Assembly (NCBI RefSeq): GCF_029893965.1
Contig: NZ_JARXXP010000001.1
Coordinates: 248,001-312,000 of the forward strand
Source: Paenibacillus sp. PastM-3
Lineage (GTDB): Bacteria > Bacillota > Bacilli > Paenibacillales > Paenibacillaceae
DNA: 64,000 nucleotides
Direction of reading: 5' to 3'
Shown: positions 54,001-63,563 of the stretch, one piece after another
Numbering within the stretch: position 1 is the first letter of the stretch
Layout: each line of letters begins with the position of its first letter
Notes under the pieces: generated by a model
The model's database searches: none
Seen by the model: the letters and a program-made list of their open reading frames with translations, nothing else
What the model was told of the DNA's origin: nothing
Translations under genes and position numbers: made by a program

Positions 54001-54621
54001 GCCCCTGACCAGGCACCGGAAAATCAGCGGTTTGCCGGAACTCAGGATACCTGGGCTGAGAACCTGGCGCTGATGTTCACCTTCCGCGGCATCCCGGCCA
54101 TCTACTACGGCTCGGAAATCGAGTTCCAGAAGGGTAAAGCAATTGATGTTGGCCCGAATGCGCCGCTTAGTACAACAGGACGCGCTTATTTCGGCGATCA
54201 TATTGAGGGTAGCGTTACTGTGCAGGATTTTGGAAGATATACGAACGCTACGGGTACTCTCGCTGAATCACTGAACTATCCGTTGGCCAAGCACATCCGT
54301 CAGCTCAATCTGATCAGAAGAGCCGTACCTGCCCTGCAAAAGGGCCAATACTCCACAGAGAATGTCAGCGGCAATCTGGCCTTCAAAAGAAGATATACCG
54401 ACGCTTCCAAAGGCATTGACAGCTTTGCGCTGGTCACCATCTCCGGCAACGCTACCTTCACAGGCATTCCTAACGGGACCTACGTGGATGCTGTGACGGG
54501 GGACATCAAAAGTGTAACGAATGGCACCATCACACTGAACTGCTCCGGTAAAGGCAATGCCAGAGTCTATGTGCTTAACGGCAGCGGCGGGATCGGTGAG
54601 AGCGGAACGTATTTGAAATAG
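51100..54621 (+). CDS. Secreted GH13 alpha-amylase-family enzyme, multi-domain
   Basis: The protein has 1173 residues. It has a signal peptide (cleavage after GASA, about residue 31), an N-terminal starch-binding-like beta domain, a CBM6/35 module almost identical in layout to that of the GH87 enzyme, and a Thr/Pro linker. A CBM26-like module (WNSAIRIHYWN, WPGILM) and two chitobiase-C-like/Ig-like repeats follow. The GH13 barrel (from about residue 580) has nucleophile D in DAFRVDTVKHV, acid E in FIFGEVAT and transition-state D in YVDSHDYAPD. It hydrolyses or transfers alpha-1,4-glucan. A TTG at 51100 is 7 bases after AGGAGGT. Confidence 0.88.
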   Translation: MVRNKTRRLLTWLVIFALCFSLFGASGGASASNTNYTVTYTNSTATAVTLHWTTNNWSSVTDTPMTRNGTTFTADLAVAEGATLTYCYHITAPTDSWDNNGGKNWTVTIPSAGRYEAENAALTGGAKVNTNHTGYSGAGFVDGYTASGAATAFTVQASAAGTYNATLRYANATGSVKTVSVYVNGIKIKQTALASLSSWDAWGEQSESLSLQVGSNTITYKYDSTDSGNINIDYVTILPGSTPTPTVTPVPTVQPTATPSATPSPTPVPTATPTPTPTNIPTATPTASGTPSPTATAAGITVHVKKPADWNSAIRIHYWNLSPSSVPVSGAWPGILMISDGNDWYSYTIPGASSTSLIFNDSNGKQTADLTRNVKESWYYSDNVWYTANPEALKTPVITVSPAPKTYDAAQTAALSSSNTGDKIYYTTNGSTPTLDSALYTAPIQISSSMTIKAFGVNADGVAGSVSSFAYVIDLDADLQPPVITPNLPVGQSATAVNVSFNIKDNKAAAVTAYYTDDGTEPTTGSKVYVTGNTLAGVTGPQILISKTTTLKFLVIDAAGNRATQSFVYSIGSKGDFREDSIYFVITSRFYDGDTSNNAHAWDDAKAGNPDSDPAWRGDFKGLIQKLDYIKALGFSAIWITPVVQNASGYDYHGYHAINFAKVDPRYESAGASYQDLINAAHAKGIKVIQDIVVNHTGNFGEENLFPMFKKDETKPDTISNLLKITDKLPANYDSMTPDQQYQARLALMKTAETNNNIYHTEKSLSWESYTVQTGQIAGDCVDLNTENPVVNQYLIDSYNQYIDMGVDAFRVDTVKHVSRYIFNKYFVPAWKERGGSGFFIFGEVATRYRDVWNSGIPAISTPFYTWKSAKAYPGDGQNDYASNKLSVEQEWADNSTTAGQPTSNNAFLIGNNYHTPDYSMKSGMDVIDFPMHWAFKTAQEAFSMRSGDQFYNDATWNVTYVDSHDYAPDQAPENQRFAGTQDTWAENLALMFTFRGIPAIYYGSEIEFQKGKAIDVGPNAPLSTTGRAYFGDHIEGSVTVQDFGRYTNATGTLAESLNYPLAKHIRQLNLIRRAVPALQKGQYSTENVSGNLAFKRRYTDASKGIDSFALVTISGNATFTGIPNGTYVDAVTGDIKSVTNGTITLNCSGKGNARVYVLNGSGGIGESGTYLK

Positions 54622-54667
54622 GCAACTGGTCAGATGAACAGATGAATTAATTTTGCATAAATTATGG

Positions 54668-54693
54668 GGCAGCCGTATCCGGCTGTCTTTTTT
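54668..54693 (+). terminator. Terminator after the GH13 gene
   Basis: CAGCCG pairs with CGGCTG across a 4-base loop and is followed by six T residues. Confidence 0.8.
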
Positions 54694-54758
54694 CTTCAAC
54701 AATGAAGGTCTTGTGTTAAAATAGATAGGCAATTATCAAGCACGAAAAGAGTGAAATT

Positions 54759-55535
54759 ATGCGGATTGGTTTTTTTGACTCCGGAATCGGCGGAATTACG
54801 GTGCTGCATCAGGCCCTGAAGCTTCTGCCAAATGAAGATTACCTGTTCTATGCCGATACGAAAAATGTGCCATATGGAGAGAAAACGAAAGAAGATGTGA
54901 AACAATATATTTTTCAGGCTGTGCAGTTTATTGCGGAGCAGCAGGTAAAAGCCATTGTCATTGCCTGTAATACAGCTACCAGTGTCGCTATTGAGGAGCT
55001 GCGTGAACGGTATGATTTTCCGATCCTCGGGATTGAACCGGCCGTGAAGCCGGCTGTGCAGAAATGGAAGATTCACCGCAAAAAGGTGCTCGTTCTGGCC
55101 ACTAACCTCACCCTGAAGGAAGAAAAGTTCAATAATCTGGTCAAGCGGCTTGACCACCGGGATATCGTTGACAGTCTGGCGCTTCCGGGTCTGGTTACGT
55201 TCGCCGAGCAGCATGAGTTTAAGGATGAGCTGGTCAAAAGCTATCTGGAGCAGGAGTTATCACGTTTTGATCTGGGCCAGTACGGAACGGTCGTGCTCGG
55301 CTGTACCCATTTTCCTTACTTCACCCATGTCATCAGGGAGCTTTTTCCGGAAGGGACGGACTTTATCTCAGGCAGTATTGGTACAGCTAACAATCTGAAG
55401 CGGATCCTGGAGTGTGATCATCTGCTGGAGAGCGGAAGCGGAGATATCGCCTTTTACAATTCCGGAATCAGAGTGGAAGATACAGCTACGCTGGAACGTT
55501 ACGGGCAGCTGCTGCGGATGCTGGATGGGCTATAA
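54759..55535 (+). CDS. murI: Glutamate racemase
   Basis: The 258-residue enzyme makes D-glutamate for peptidoglycan. It has the N-terminal DSGIGG motif (D7, S8), the first catalytic cysteine C70 in ACNTATS, and the second catalytic cysteine C183 in GCTHFPY. Length is normal. It stands alone, with AAGAGTG before the ATG. Confidence 0.95.
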   Translation: MRIGFFDSGIGGITVLHQALKLLPNEDYLFYADTKNVPYGEKTKEDVKQYIFQAVQFIAEQQVKAIVIACNTATSVAIEELRERYDFPILGIEPAVKPAVQKWKIHRKKVLVLATNLTLKEEKFNNLVKRLDHRDIVDSLALPGLVTFAEQHEFKDELVKSYLEQELSRFDLGQYGTVVLGCTHFPYFTHVIRELFPEGTDFISGSIGTANNLKRILECDHLLESGSGDIAFYNSGIRVEDTATLERYGQLLRMLDGL

Positions 55536-55794
55536 TCACAGGCAAAATGAATTGAGCAATCTGCCTAATCCTGCTATACTTTTCGCATGTGAATGGGATT
55601 GGGGGTTATACTGATGGCACATATTAATTGCTCATTGGCTAGGCTGTCCTCATGCAGAGCCTAATCAGGGGCGATACTTTGCGTGGGGTGCGATAGAATA
55701 AGGAATTCATTCGCCCAAACTGGATTTTATCGTTTCTAATAATAGGCTTTGCACCGGTATGAATGCATCTATCATATCAAAGGGGCGAAAACCT

Positions 55795-56445
55795 ATGAAT
55801 ACACCATTTATTAGAAACCATCAATTGAATGTGATTAAGAAACAAACGGATTTCCTGCAGAATACGTTACGTACGGTCGCTGACCGGAGAGTACTGGAGA
55901 CAGTAAGGTATACAGCAGCTGCAACGGTTGTTAATGCCTTTAGTGAACTGACTGTGGAGCAGCGGCAGATGCTGGAGCAGATCTCTTCTTTCGAGTCGGG
56001 CTATGATTTCCAGCGATTCCTGGACAGTCTGGAGCCGATGATGGTTCCTTATCCGGACATTACGCTGAAACAAATCCAGAAGCTTTTTCCCAAGACCAAG
56101 AAGCTGAGGGTACCGGATCTGAACACGATTGATTTCAGGTACGTGACCTATCTGAGCTGGATGGACATTGCGGCCAATAAGCTGTTTATTGTCTATCCGC
56201 ATCACGGGCAGTTTATCGGGATTGAGGGAAGGCTTATCCCAACGAATAAGAAGGGCTACTGCCTGTTCTGCAACCGGCATCAGGAGCTTGCGTTCCTCTC
56301 GGTGTCGACCAAGCCTGTGCATGCTTCGCAGGATAACATTGCTTCTGTGGGCCAATATGTCTGTATGGACAATCATGCCTGCAATCACAGCATCACCAGT
56401 ACGGAGGCATTGGAGAAATTCATCCTGTCTGTGCGGAAATCCTGA
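55795..56445 (+). CDS. FusB/FusC-type EF-G-binding protein
   Basis: The 217-residue protein has the two-domain architecture of FusB/FBP proteins. An N-terminal helical domain is followed by a C-terminal treble-clef zinc finger with cysteines in CLFCNRH and YVCMDNHACNH. FusB proteins bind elongation factor G and free it from fusidic-acid-stalled ribosomes; chromosomal FBPs in Bacillales are usual and need not give resistance. The ATG at 55795 follows AAAGGGGCG. The 259 bases before it show no recognisable gene. Confidence 0.85.
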   Translation: MNTPFIRNHQLNVIKKQTDFLQNTLRTVADRRVLETVRYTAAATVVNAFSELTVEQRQMLEQISSFESGYDFQRFLDSLEPMMVPYPDITLKQIQKLFPKTKKLRVPDLNTIDFRYVTYLSWMDIAANKLFIVYPHHGQFIGIEGRLIPTNKKGYCLFCNRHQELAFLSVSTKPVHASQDNIASVGQYVCMDNHACNHSITSTEALEKFILSVRKS

Positions 56446-56455
56446 TGATATTAAG

Positions 56456-56490
56456 AGACGGCTGCCCTTAGCGGGTCAGTCGTCTTTTTG
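56456..56490 (+). terminator. Terminator after the EF-G-binding protein gene
   Basis: GACGGCTGCCC pairs imperfectly with GGGTCAGTCGTC and runs into five T residues. Confidence 0.75.
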
Positions 56491-56524
56491 CTTACACAAC
56501 ATGGCTGGGGCGCGGGGCAGAAAT

Positions 56525-56732
56525 AGTGGCGGTTTTTACATTTAAGAACATATGTTCTTAACCTGAAAAAAGTCCATTTTTCGGGTATACATAACTAGCC
56601 AAGGTGAGTAAATCTACCGTTGCAAGCAGAATCCAAAGAGAAGATTCCATGTATTTTAGGGGTTTTGCGTGGCGGTGGTCAAAAGTGGCGTTTTTCGCGC
56701 CAGGGAACAAATGTTCTATTTGAGGGGAGTCC
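56525..56732 (+). repeat. Two diverged copies of a repeat carrying GAAC-N4-GTTC palindromes
   Basis: Segments 56525-56575 and 56684-56732 share AGTGGCG, T-run, a GAAC-N4-GTTC core exactly 20 bases further on, and a closing AGTCC. The first copy holds the perfect 20-base palindrome TTAAGAACATATGTTCTTAA (56542-56561). The second has GGAACAAATGTTCT (56704-56717). Both cores fit the Bacillus LexA box shape. The sequence between them holds no gene that I recognise. Confidence 0.6.
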
Positions 56733-56863
56733 TGGTTTCGGGCTTTCTTTTTTTTTGCTATAAATCTCCAGAACGTACAGCAATCTTGCAAAAGTACAGT
56801 AACATTTGTATACGCGGCGTGCTATTTTGAGCTTGCAGTAAACATATGAAGGAGGCGGAATAG

Positions 56864-58135
56864 TTGAACAAGCTGAGAAAATGGAAGCTGACTATTTTTA
56901 TTATGGCCATGCTGACTCTGATGCCGGCGGGAGCGGGAAATGCGGCACCTGTACTTGAATTGGTTCCTTTTCCGATGGATTCCAGCAATCAGGCCGGATG
57001 GTGGTCACCGCTTGCTACTTACGGGCTCGGTTTTGAGTACGCTTACATGGCTTATAATGCGCCGGGGTCCATTCCGGGAAAACACACGGTTGCTATTGCC
57101 AGACGGGATAATGACGGGAATTGGAGCAAACTGCCGCTTATGGACGGCACTACACCTGCAGAGTACATCGATGATCTGGGTCATAATCAGCCTTCCATGG
57201 CCAGAGACGGCAGCGGCCGGTTTCATGTGTTCGCGTCCATGCACAGCAATCCCTGGCGATATTACCGCTCAGATACGGTAGGCGGGATTCCGCAGAATCA
57301 TTCAGATGAGCTGCCTCAGGGTATGACGGTAACCTATCCGGTGCTGACAACAGCTCCCAACGGGGATTTGTATTTGCTGGTACGTGCAGATAAAGATCCG
57401 GCAGGCAAAAGAGAGGCCGTTCTGTTCCGCTGGAACAACGCTGATTCAGTATGGACTCAGGTCCAAGTCATCGCGTCTCACCTTAACCGGTCTGTCTACC
57501 CGGACGATCTTGTTTTTGATGCAAACGGGGATCTTCATATTTTATTCGAGTGGGCGTATTTTGCAGCCAGTCCGCTGCGTCACCAGTTGTCGTATTTAAA
57601 ATATAGTCCCGCTACGAACGAGTTCACCAAAGCAGACGGAACGCCGGCTGCAACACCGGTAAGCCTGACAACAGCGGATATTGTACAGCCCATGGCTCCA
57701 GGAGAAGCCTATGTTCAGAGCGGCAGCGATCCCGGCGGTCCGGGTGTACAAAGCGCCAAGCTAACGGTAGATTCAGCAGGCAGTCCGGTTATCGCGTACC
57801 GGTACCGTGAGGAAGGGAGCACGAGCTTTTCAGTTAAGCAGGCTACTTATGGCCCTGGAGGATGGAACCTGCAGACCGTCTATAATGCAGCTCCAACTAC
57901 AGCGGCAATTGATGTGACCTGGACGGGAAATTCAGCAAGAATCTATTATGTAAAAAGCAGCGGGGCTGACCGCGCCTTCATGGCTGTCAACACAGGCGGA
58001 ACCTGGACGGAAACTTCGCTTGCGCCGGGCATTCCGATTGAGCGGCTGGCGGTGGACCGCAGCCCTAAAGGCATAGATATTTTGTATCTGGTGGATGTGA
58101 CGAATCTGAAGCTTTATTACGGACGCAACCAGTAA
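56864..58135 (+). CDS. Secreted BNR-4 beta-propeller protein
   Basis: The 423-residue protein has a signal peptide (cleavage near GNAA, residue 27) and a propeller-like repeat domain. The motif HNQPSMARDGSGRFHVFASMHSNPWRYYRS (in parts, near residue 105) is typical of the BNR-4 family, which also includes ulvan-type polysaccharide lyases (PL24/PL25). A glycan-binding or lyase role is possible but unproven. The TTG start is 8 bases after GGAGG. A hairpin terminator follows. Confidence 0.78.
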   Translation: MNKLRKWKLTIFIMAMLTLMPAGAGNAAPVLELVPFPMDSSNQAGWWSPLATYGLGFEYAYMAYNAPGSIPGKHTVAIARRDNDGNWSKLPLMDGTTPAEYIDDLGHNQPSMARDGSGRFHVFASMHSNPWRYYRSDTVGGIPQNHSDELPQGMTVTYPVLTTAPNGDLYLLVRADKDPAGKREAVLFRWNNADSVWTQVQVIASHLNRSVYPDDLVFDANGDLHILFEWAYFAASPLRHQLSYLKYSPATNEFTKADGTPAATPVSLTTADIVQPMAPGEAYVQSGSDPGGPGVQSAKLTVDSAGSPVIAYRYREEGSTSFSVKQATYGPGGWNLQTVYNAAPTTAAIDVTWTGNSARIYYVKSSGADRAFMAVNTGGTWTETSLAPGIPIERLAVDRSPKGIDILYLVDVTNLKLYYGRNQ

Positions 58136-58138
58136 AAT

Positions 58139-58184
58139 AGAAGGGAGGTGCCCTTACCGCTTTTGCGGAGGACGCCTTCTTTTT
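58139..58184 (+). terminator. Terminator after the BNR-4 gene
   Basis: AGAAGG and CCGC pair with GCGG and CCTTCT in an interrupted stem followed by five T residues. Confidence 0.7.
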
Positions 58185-58491
58185 ACATGAAAAATAGATG
58201 GGGTCAGTTACAGAATTGCGGGTTCACAAATTTGCCAATTGCACTGCTAATTATGAGAAGGTTTACACTGTTCAGAACAAGAATATAGCCGAATAACCAT
58301 TTTGTGAGAAAAGAGCTGAGGAGTATGAGTGACAATACCTGATTTCGGCAAAAATATAACAGAAGCGCTGGATGAAGAGTGCTCCGATTACCAGCATACT
58401 GAATGCTAATGACTTTGAGCCTGTAAAAGGGTTATGACAAAAGGAGCGTCTTAATCGAGTCTTAATAAGGTACTGAGGAGTGTTAATACAT
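58185..58491. other. Intergenic stretch with no supported gene
   Basis: About 300 bases of AT-rich DNA carry only very short open frames, such as a 26-codon frame from GTG 58329 behind a GAGGAG. I see no convincing gene, RNA or repeat. Confidence 0.5.
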
Positions 58492-58757
58492 ATGGTCTAC
58501 GAATTTGACAGTGAGATAAAGATGCTTGAAGGTAAAATGAAATGGAAGGTCATGAGATCATTTTGCCGGAATATTTTACAAAAAGCCTTGTAGATCACCA
58601 GCTGCGGGATACCTTTCTGGTACAGCCTGATTACATAAAGCGGGAGCAGATCAACCACATTGAACTGGCTAAAAAGGAGGAAACGAAGCATAACCGGATT
58701 CAGGCGTTAATTACTAAGCTGAAAAGCGTATTAGAATCGAATAATCAGATTCTCTAA
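58492..58757 (+). pseudogene. Broken DUF1905/OmdA (YdeI-like) gene
   Basis: Two halves of one protein type lie in different frames. From ATG 58492 (behind GAGGAG) the frame reads MVYEFDSEIKMLEGKMKWKV, the usual start of DUF1905 proteins, then drifts and stops at 58593. From 58542 another frame reads EIILPEYFTKSLVDHQLRD and then YIKREQINHIELAKKEETKH, the usual C-terminal OmdA domain, to 58757. The central 60 or so residues are missing. The simplest reading is an internal deletion that also shifted the frame. The C-terminal frame could still make a 71-residue peptide. Confidence 0.7.
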
Positions 58758-58861
58758 CGAGGGTCTAGCTGACAGCAAGAAGAAACGCGCAAATCCATCG
58801 ATTCACGCGCTCTTATGAAACCTCTGTATCGCTTCCGTTTGTTCATATCGTCCTTATAATG

Positions 58862-59602
58862 TCAGAATTCCTGCGAGGTGGGACGCAGAACGATTTCATT
58901 GATATCGACCTCCACCGGCTGTTCGATGGCAAATGTGATGGCCCGCGCGACCGCACTAGAGGGAATGGCGGATTTGTAAAACTCCATTACAGTGGACTGC
59001 GCTGTGCCCGTGGTGTTGAATTTCAGGTCGCTTTCCACGGCTCCAGGCTCGATAGACGTTACCCGCACTTTGTCGCCTACTTCATGACGCAGCCCCTCAG
59101 AAATCGCGCGCACCGCGAATTTCGTACCTGAATAGACGGTGCCACCCGGTGAGAAGACCTTGATTCCGGCAACCGAACTGATGTTGATGATGTGACCGTT
59201 TTTCTTGGCAAGGAAGCCCGGTAAAACCGCAGCAATGCCGTATAGTACCCCTCTAAGGTTGATGTCGATCATGGCATCCCATTCGTCGGTGTTCACCTCG
59301 GCCATGGGACGGATCGGCATAAGACCTGCGTTGTTGACAAGCACGTCCAGTTTGCCGAAATCGGCAATAACCGCATCGACGACAGCCTTGAACTGCACCT
59401 TGTCGACGACATCGAGAGGATAAGCACCGGCCTTGCCACCAGCCTGCTTGATCTGCGCAACTACCTCGTCGAGCTTGTCCTTCCGGCGCGCGGCAACTGC
59501 CACGATCGCTCCCTTGGATGCGAGCAGCCGCGCGGTTTCCGCTCCGAGACCAGTGCCCCCACCCGTGATCAGCACAACCTTGTTTTCAATACCTTCGCTC
59601 AT
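58862..59602 (-). CDS. Short-chain dehydrogenase/reductase
   Basis: The 246-residue enzyme is a classical SDR. It has the NAD(P) loop TGGGTGLG near residue 13, NNAG near 90, catalytic serine in INISSVAG and the YxxxK pair in YSGTK. Preference for NADP is hinted by AARRKDK after strand two. The substrate is unknown. Its codons are richer in G and C (runs of CGCGCG) than the AT-rich DNA on both sides, which suggests acquisition. GGAGATATAAC precedes the ATG. Confidence 0.9.
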   Translation of the reverse strand: MSEGIENKVVLITGGGTGLGAETARLLASKGAIVAVAARRKDKLDEVVAQIKQAGGKAGAYPLDVVDKVQFKAVVDAVIADFGKLDVLVNNAGLMPIRPMAEVNTDEWDAMIDINLRGVLYGIAAVLPGFLAKKNGHIINISSVAGIKVFSPGGTVYSGTKFAVRAISEGLRHEVGDKVRVTSIEPGAVESDLKFNTTGTAQSTVMEFYKSAIPSSAVARAITFAIEQPVEVDINEIVLRPTSQEF

Positions 59603-60450
59603 GTTATATCTCCTCTGTAAATGTATTGGGGTCAGCGCCCCATCAATGCTTTAGGAACTTAGATAAAGTCAAACTGCGATCCTAAGGACTTGTGTAATTA
59701 GACAACCAAGTTGGTGTCCGATAAAAATAGGTTACTCAGAGAGTGCTCGGATTATTGTAAATCAAAATTAACAATTATTAACTTTTTACTTTCCTAGTTC
59801 CTTTCTAGTACGAACGTATACTATCAAAAACGTGCCATTACGCAAGAAATTGTAATGAATATGATGGAGGCAGTCATTGAACAGCTGGCTAAATTAGGAT
59901 TTGCCGTGGACATAGCGATAATGGATGATGGGGGGGATTTAAAGGTTTTTTTGGAGGGACAGTGCTCCGTAATTGAGTAGTGAAATGGCCCAGAATAAAG
60001 CATTTACAGCATCAGCGATTGGCATTTCACTTCGGAGTGGTATCTATTAATTGGTAATTAATTATAAAAAAAGATGTAGGTGGCATATGCACAATTGACT
60101 CGGTATGTCCAACTATGGCTTGTATGGGATGGTCCGGAGTTTTCTAGAGGCTTTTATAATTTGTATAGCAACATTATTACGTAAAATCTAATTTGATGAA
60201 TTAAAGTAGGGTGGTTTATAATTCCAGTAACATGATAGATAGGAAACTAAATTTGCTTCAACGGACATTCAAGCATAAACCAAGCTGGTCCAGCTTATTT
60301 ACTTACAACTTATTCACAAAACCCGTATTTTGTACATATGTAGTTGATTTGGATTTGGGGCTCTTCGACCTAGTGTCGGAGGACAAGAACATAGTCCCTT
60401 GTAGGACAAGAACTTGGTCTCATTGCCGATTAATCCCCTATTTCGGTCAC
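59603..60450. other. AT-rich stretch with gene debris
   Basis: About 850 bases hold no confident gene. One frame from the stop at 59797 to 59980 reads TNVYYQKRAITQEIVMNMME and continues to a stop; from ATG 59855 it would encode 41 residues (ending EGQCSVIE). It has protein-like composition but no ribosome site, and may be a fragment of a lost gene. Confidence 0.4.
60381..60413. repeat. Two copies of GGACAAGAAC
   Basis: GGACAAGAAC occurs at 60381-60390 and 60404-60413, 23 bases apart, with TAGTCCCTTGTA between them. The arrangement looks like a piece of an interspersed repeat rather than a gene. Confidence 0.4.
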
Positions 60451-60477
60451 AAAAAAACAACTCACTCGAGTTGTTTT
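60451..60477 (-). terminator. Perfect hairpin terminator, minus strand
   Basis: AAAACAACTC, loop ACTC and its perfect complement are followed on the minus strand by a T-tract (the A-run at 60451). The stop codon of the short frame at 60476-60661 touches it. Confidence 0.75.
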
Positions 60478-60661
60478 AATAATCATGCTTCTTTATATAA
60501 GAACTAACGTAATTAATCAGTTCATAATTTTCTGGATATTCGATGGATATCCGTGCCGGTACGTAGGATTTCATATTTGAAATAGCTCTCTTTTTTCTTA
60601 AGCTATAATTTGGGCATTCATATTCAATGTTTTTTTGGTCGATTGTATTCTCATAGTACAA
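60476..60661 (-). CDS. Possible small protein, 61 residues
   Basis: A TTG-initiated frame encodes a Tyr- and Asn-rich peptide ending PARISIEYPENYELINYV and a short basic tail. The only support is that it ends directly at a strong same-strand terminator. There is no good ribosome site and no family is recognised, so it may be the tail of a decayed gene. Confidence 0.35.
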   Translation of the reverse strand: MYYENTIDQKNIEYECPNYSLRKKRAISNMKSYVPARISIEYPENYELINYVSSYIKKHDY

Positions 60662-60800
60662 TTAGAATGTTTCCATAATACATTCTTTCTTATGTGTTGA
60701 TCAACTGTCTGGACTTTCTCGTAAAATTATGATTCAGTATACTAACGATTGGAATAAAGCCATAACCCCATGATTTTCACAGAAGTTTATCATATTCAGT

Positions 60801-60955
60801 TTAATGTTGATTACGACGTTCTTTCAGTTCTTTTACAATCTGAAGATAATGCCCATAGCGAGAATCCAACCGATCATTCCTGCTGCTAGGCTCATAACGA
60901 TTTTAACACCAAAGCTGTTTGCACTATTGATCATTCCTACTAAACGATTGCCTGT
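60801..60955 (-). pseudogene. Fragment of a GPH-family sugar transporter
   Basis: On the minus strand one frame reads TGNRLVGMINSANSFGVKIV then GMIGWILAMG, the conserved late-helix region of glycoside-pentoside-hexuronide carriers. Shortly after, a second frame reads YLQIVKELKERRNQH and stops at 60801, the usual carrier C-terminus. About 60 residues that should separate these parts are missing. Only the C-terminal piece of the gene is present. Confidence 0.65.
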
Positions 60956-60969
60956 TTACCAACACCCGG

Positions 60970-61087
60970 CCCACAGTCATCATTGGAATGGTTTGGTTCA
61001 AGCCAAGGTGATCAGCATCTCCCCTTCCTGTTTCCGAATTCCATGGGGGCCGTCTGTCATCATAATTGATGGTATGGTTCCTGACAT
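60970..61087 (-). pseudogene. Fragment of a GH3 beta-glucosidase
   Basis: On the minus strand from ATG 61087 one frame reads SGTIPSIMMTDGPHGIRKQ, the conserved early region of GH3 beta-glucosidases. A one-base shift after GAAGGGG then gives DADHLGLNQTIP, the normal continuation of the same family. The match ends there and the GPH carrier fragment begins. It is a short, frameshifted remnant with no catalytic region. Confidence 0.65.
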
Positions 61088-61134
61088 TGTACTACACATT
61101 TACTGAAGCGTCAGCATAGCGGCGGAAACGCAGA

Positions 61135-61159
61135 AGAAGCCTGCTGCCAGCAGGCTTCT
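61135..61159 (-). terminator. Hairpin after the beta-glucoside cluster
   Basis: AGAAGCCTGCTG and CAGCAGGCTTCT form a 12-pair perfect stem with a 1-base centre. On the minus strand it is followed by TCTGCGTTT, so the T-tract is weak. Confidence 0.6.
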
Positions 61160-61199
61160 CGGGTTAGAACTATAGTTTATTAATACGCCAATAAGCAGC

Positions 61200-63516
<2,317 letters not shown>

Positions 63517-63563
63517 AGACGTATACCTCGCGTTCTCCAGGGCATCTTAGACCCAATAATTTC

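Noticed and set aside
55795-56445. Acquired fusidic-acid resistance gene
   Set aside because: It has no mobile-element context, and chromosomal FusB-like proteins are usual in Bacillales.
58329-58409. 26-residue peptide gene behind GAGGAG
   Set aside because: It is short, has no signal-like segment and no partner gene, so chance is a sufficient explanation.
60211-60507. 98-codon plus-strand frame
   Set aside because: It has no ribosome site, overlaps the repeat pair and the terminator, and the peptide has no recognisable pattern.
60804-61106. 100-codon plus-strand frame
   Set aside because: It is the antisense shadow of the GPH and GH3 remnants, which explain the same bases better on the minus strand.
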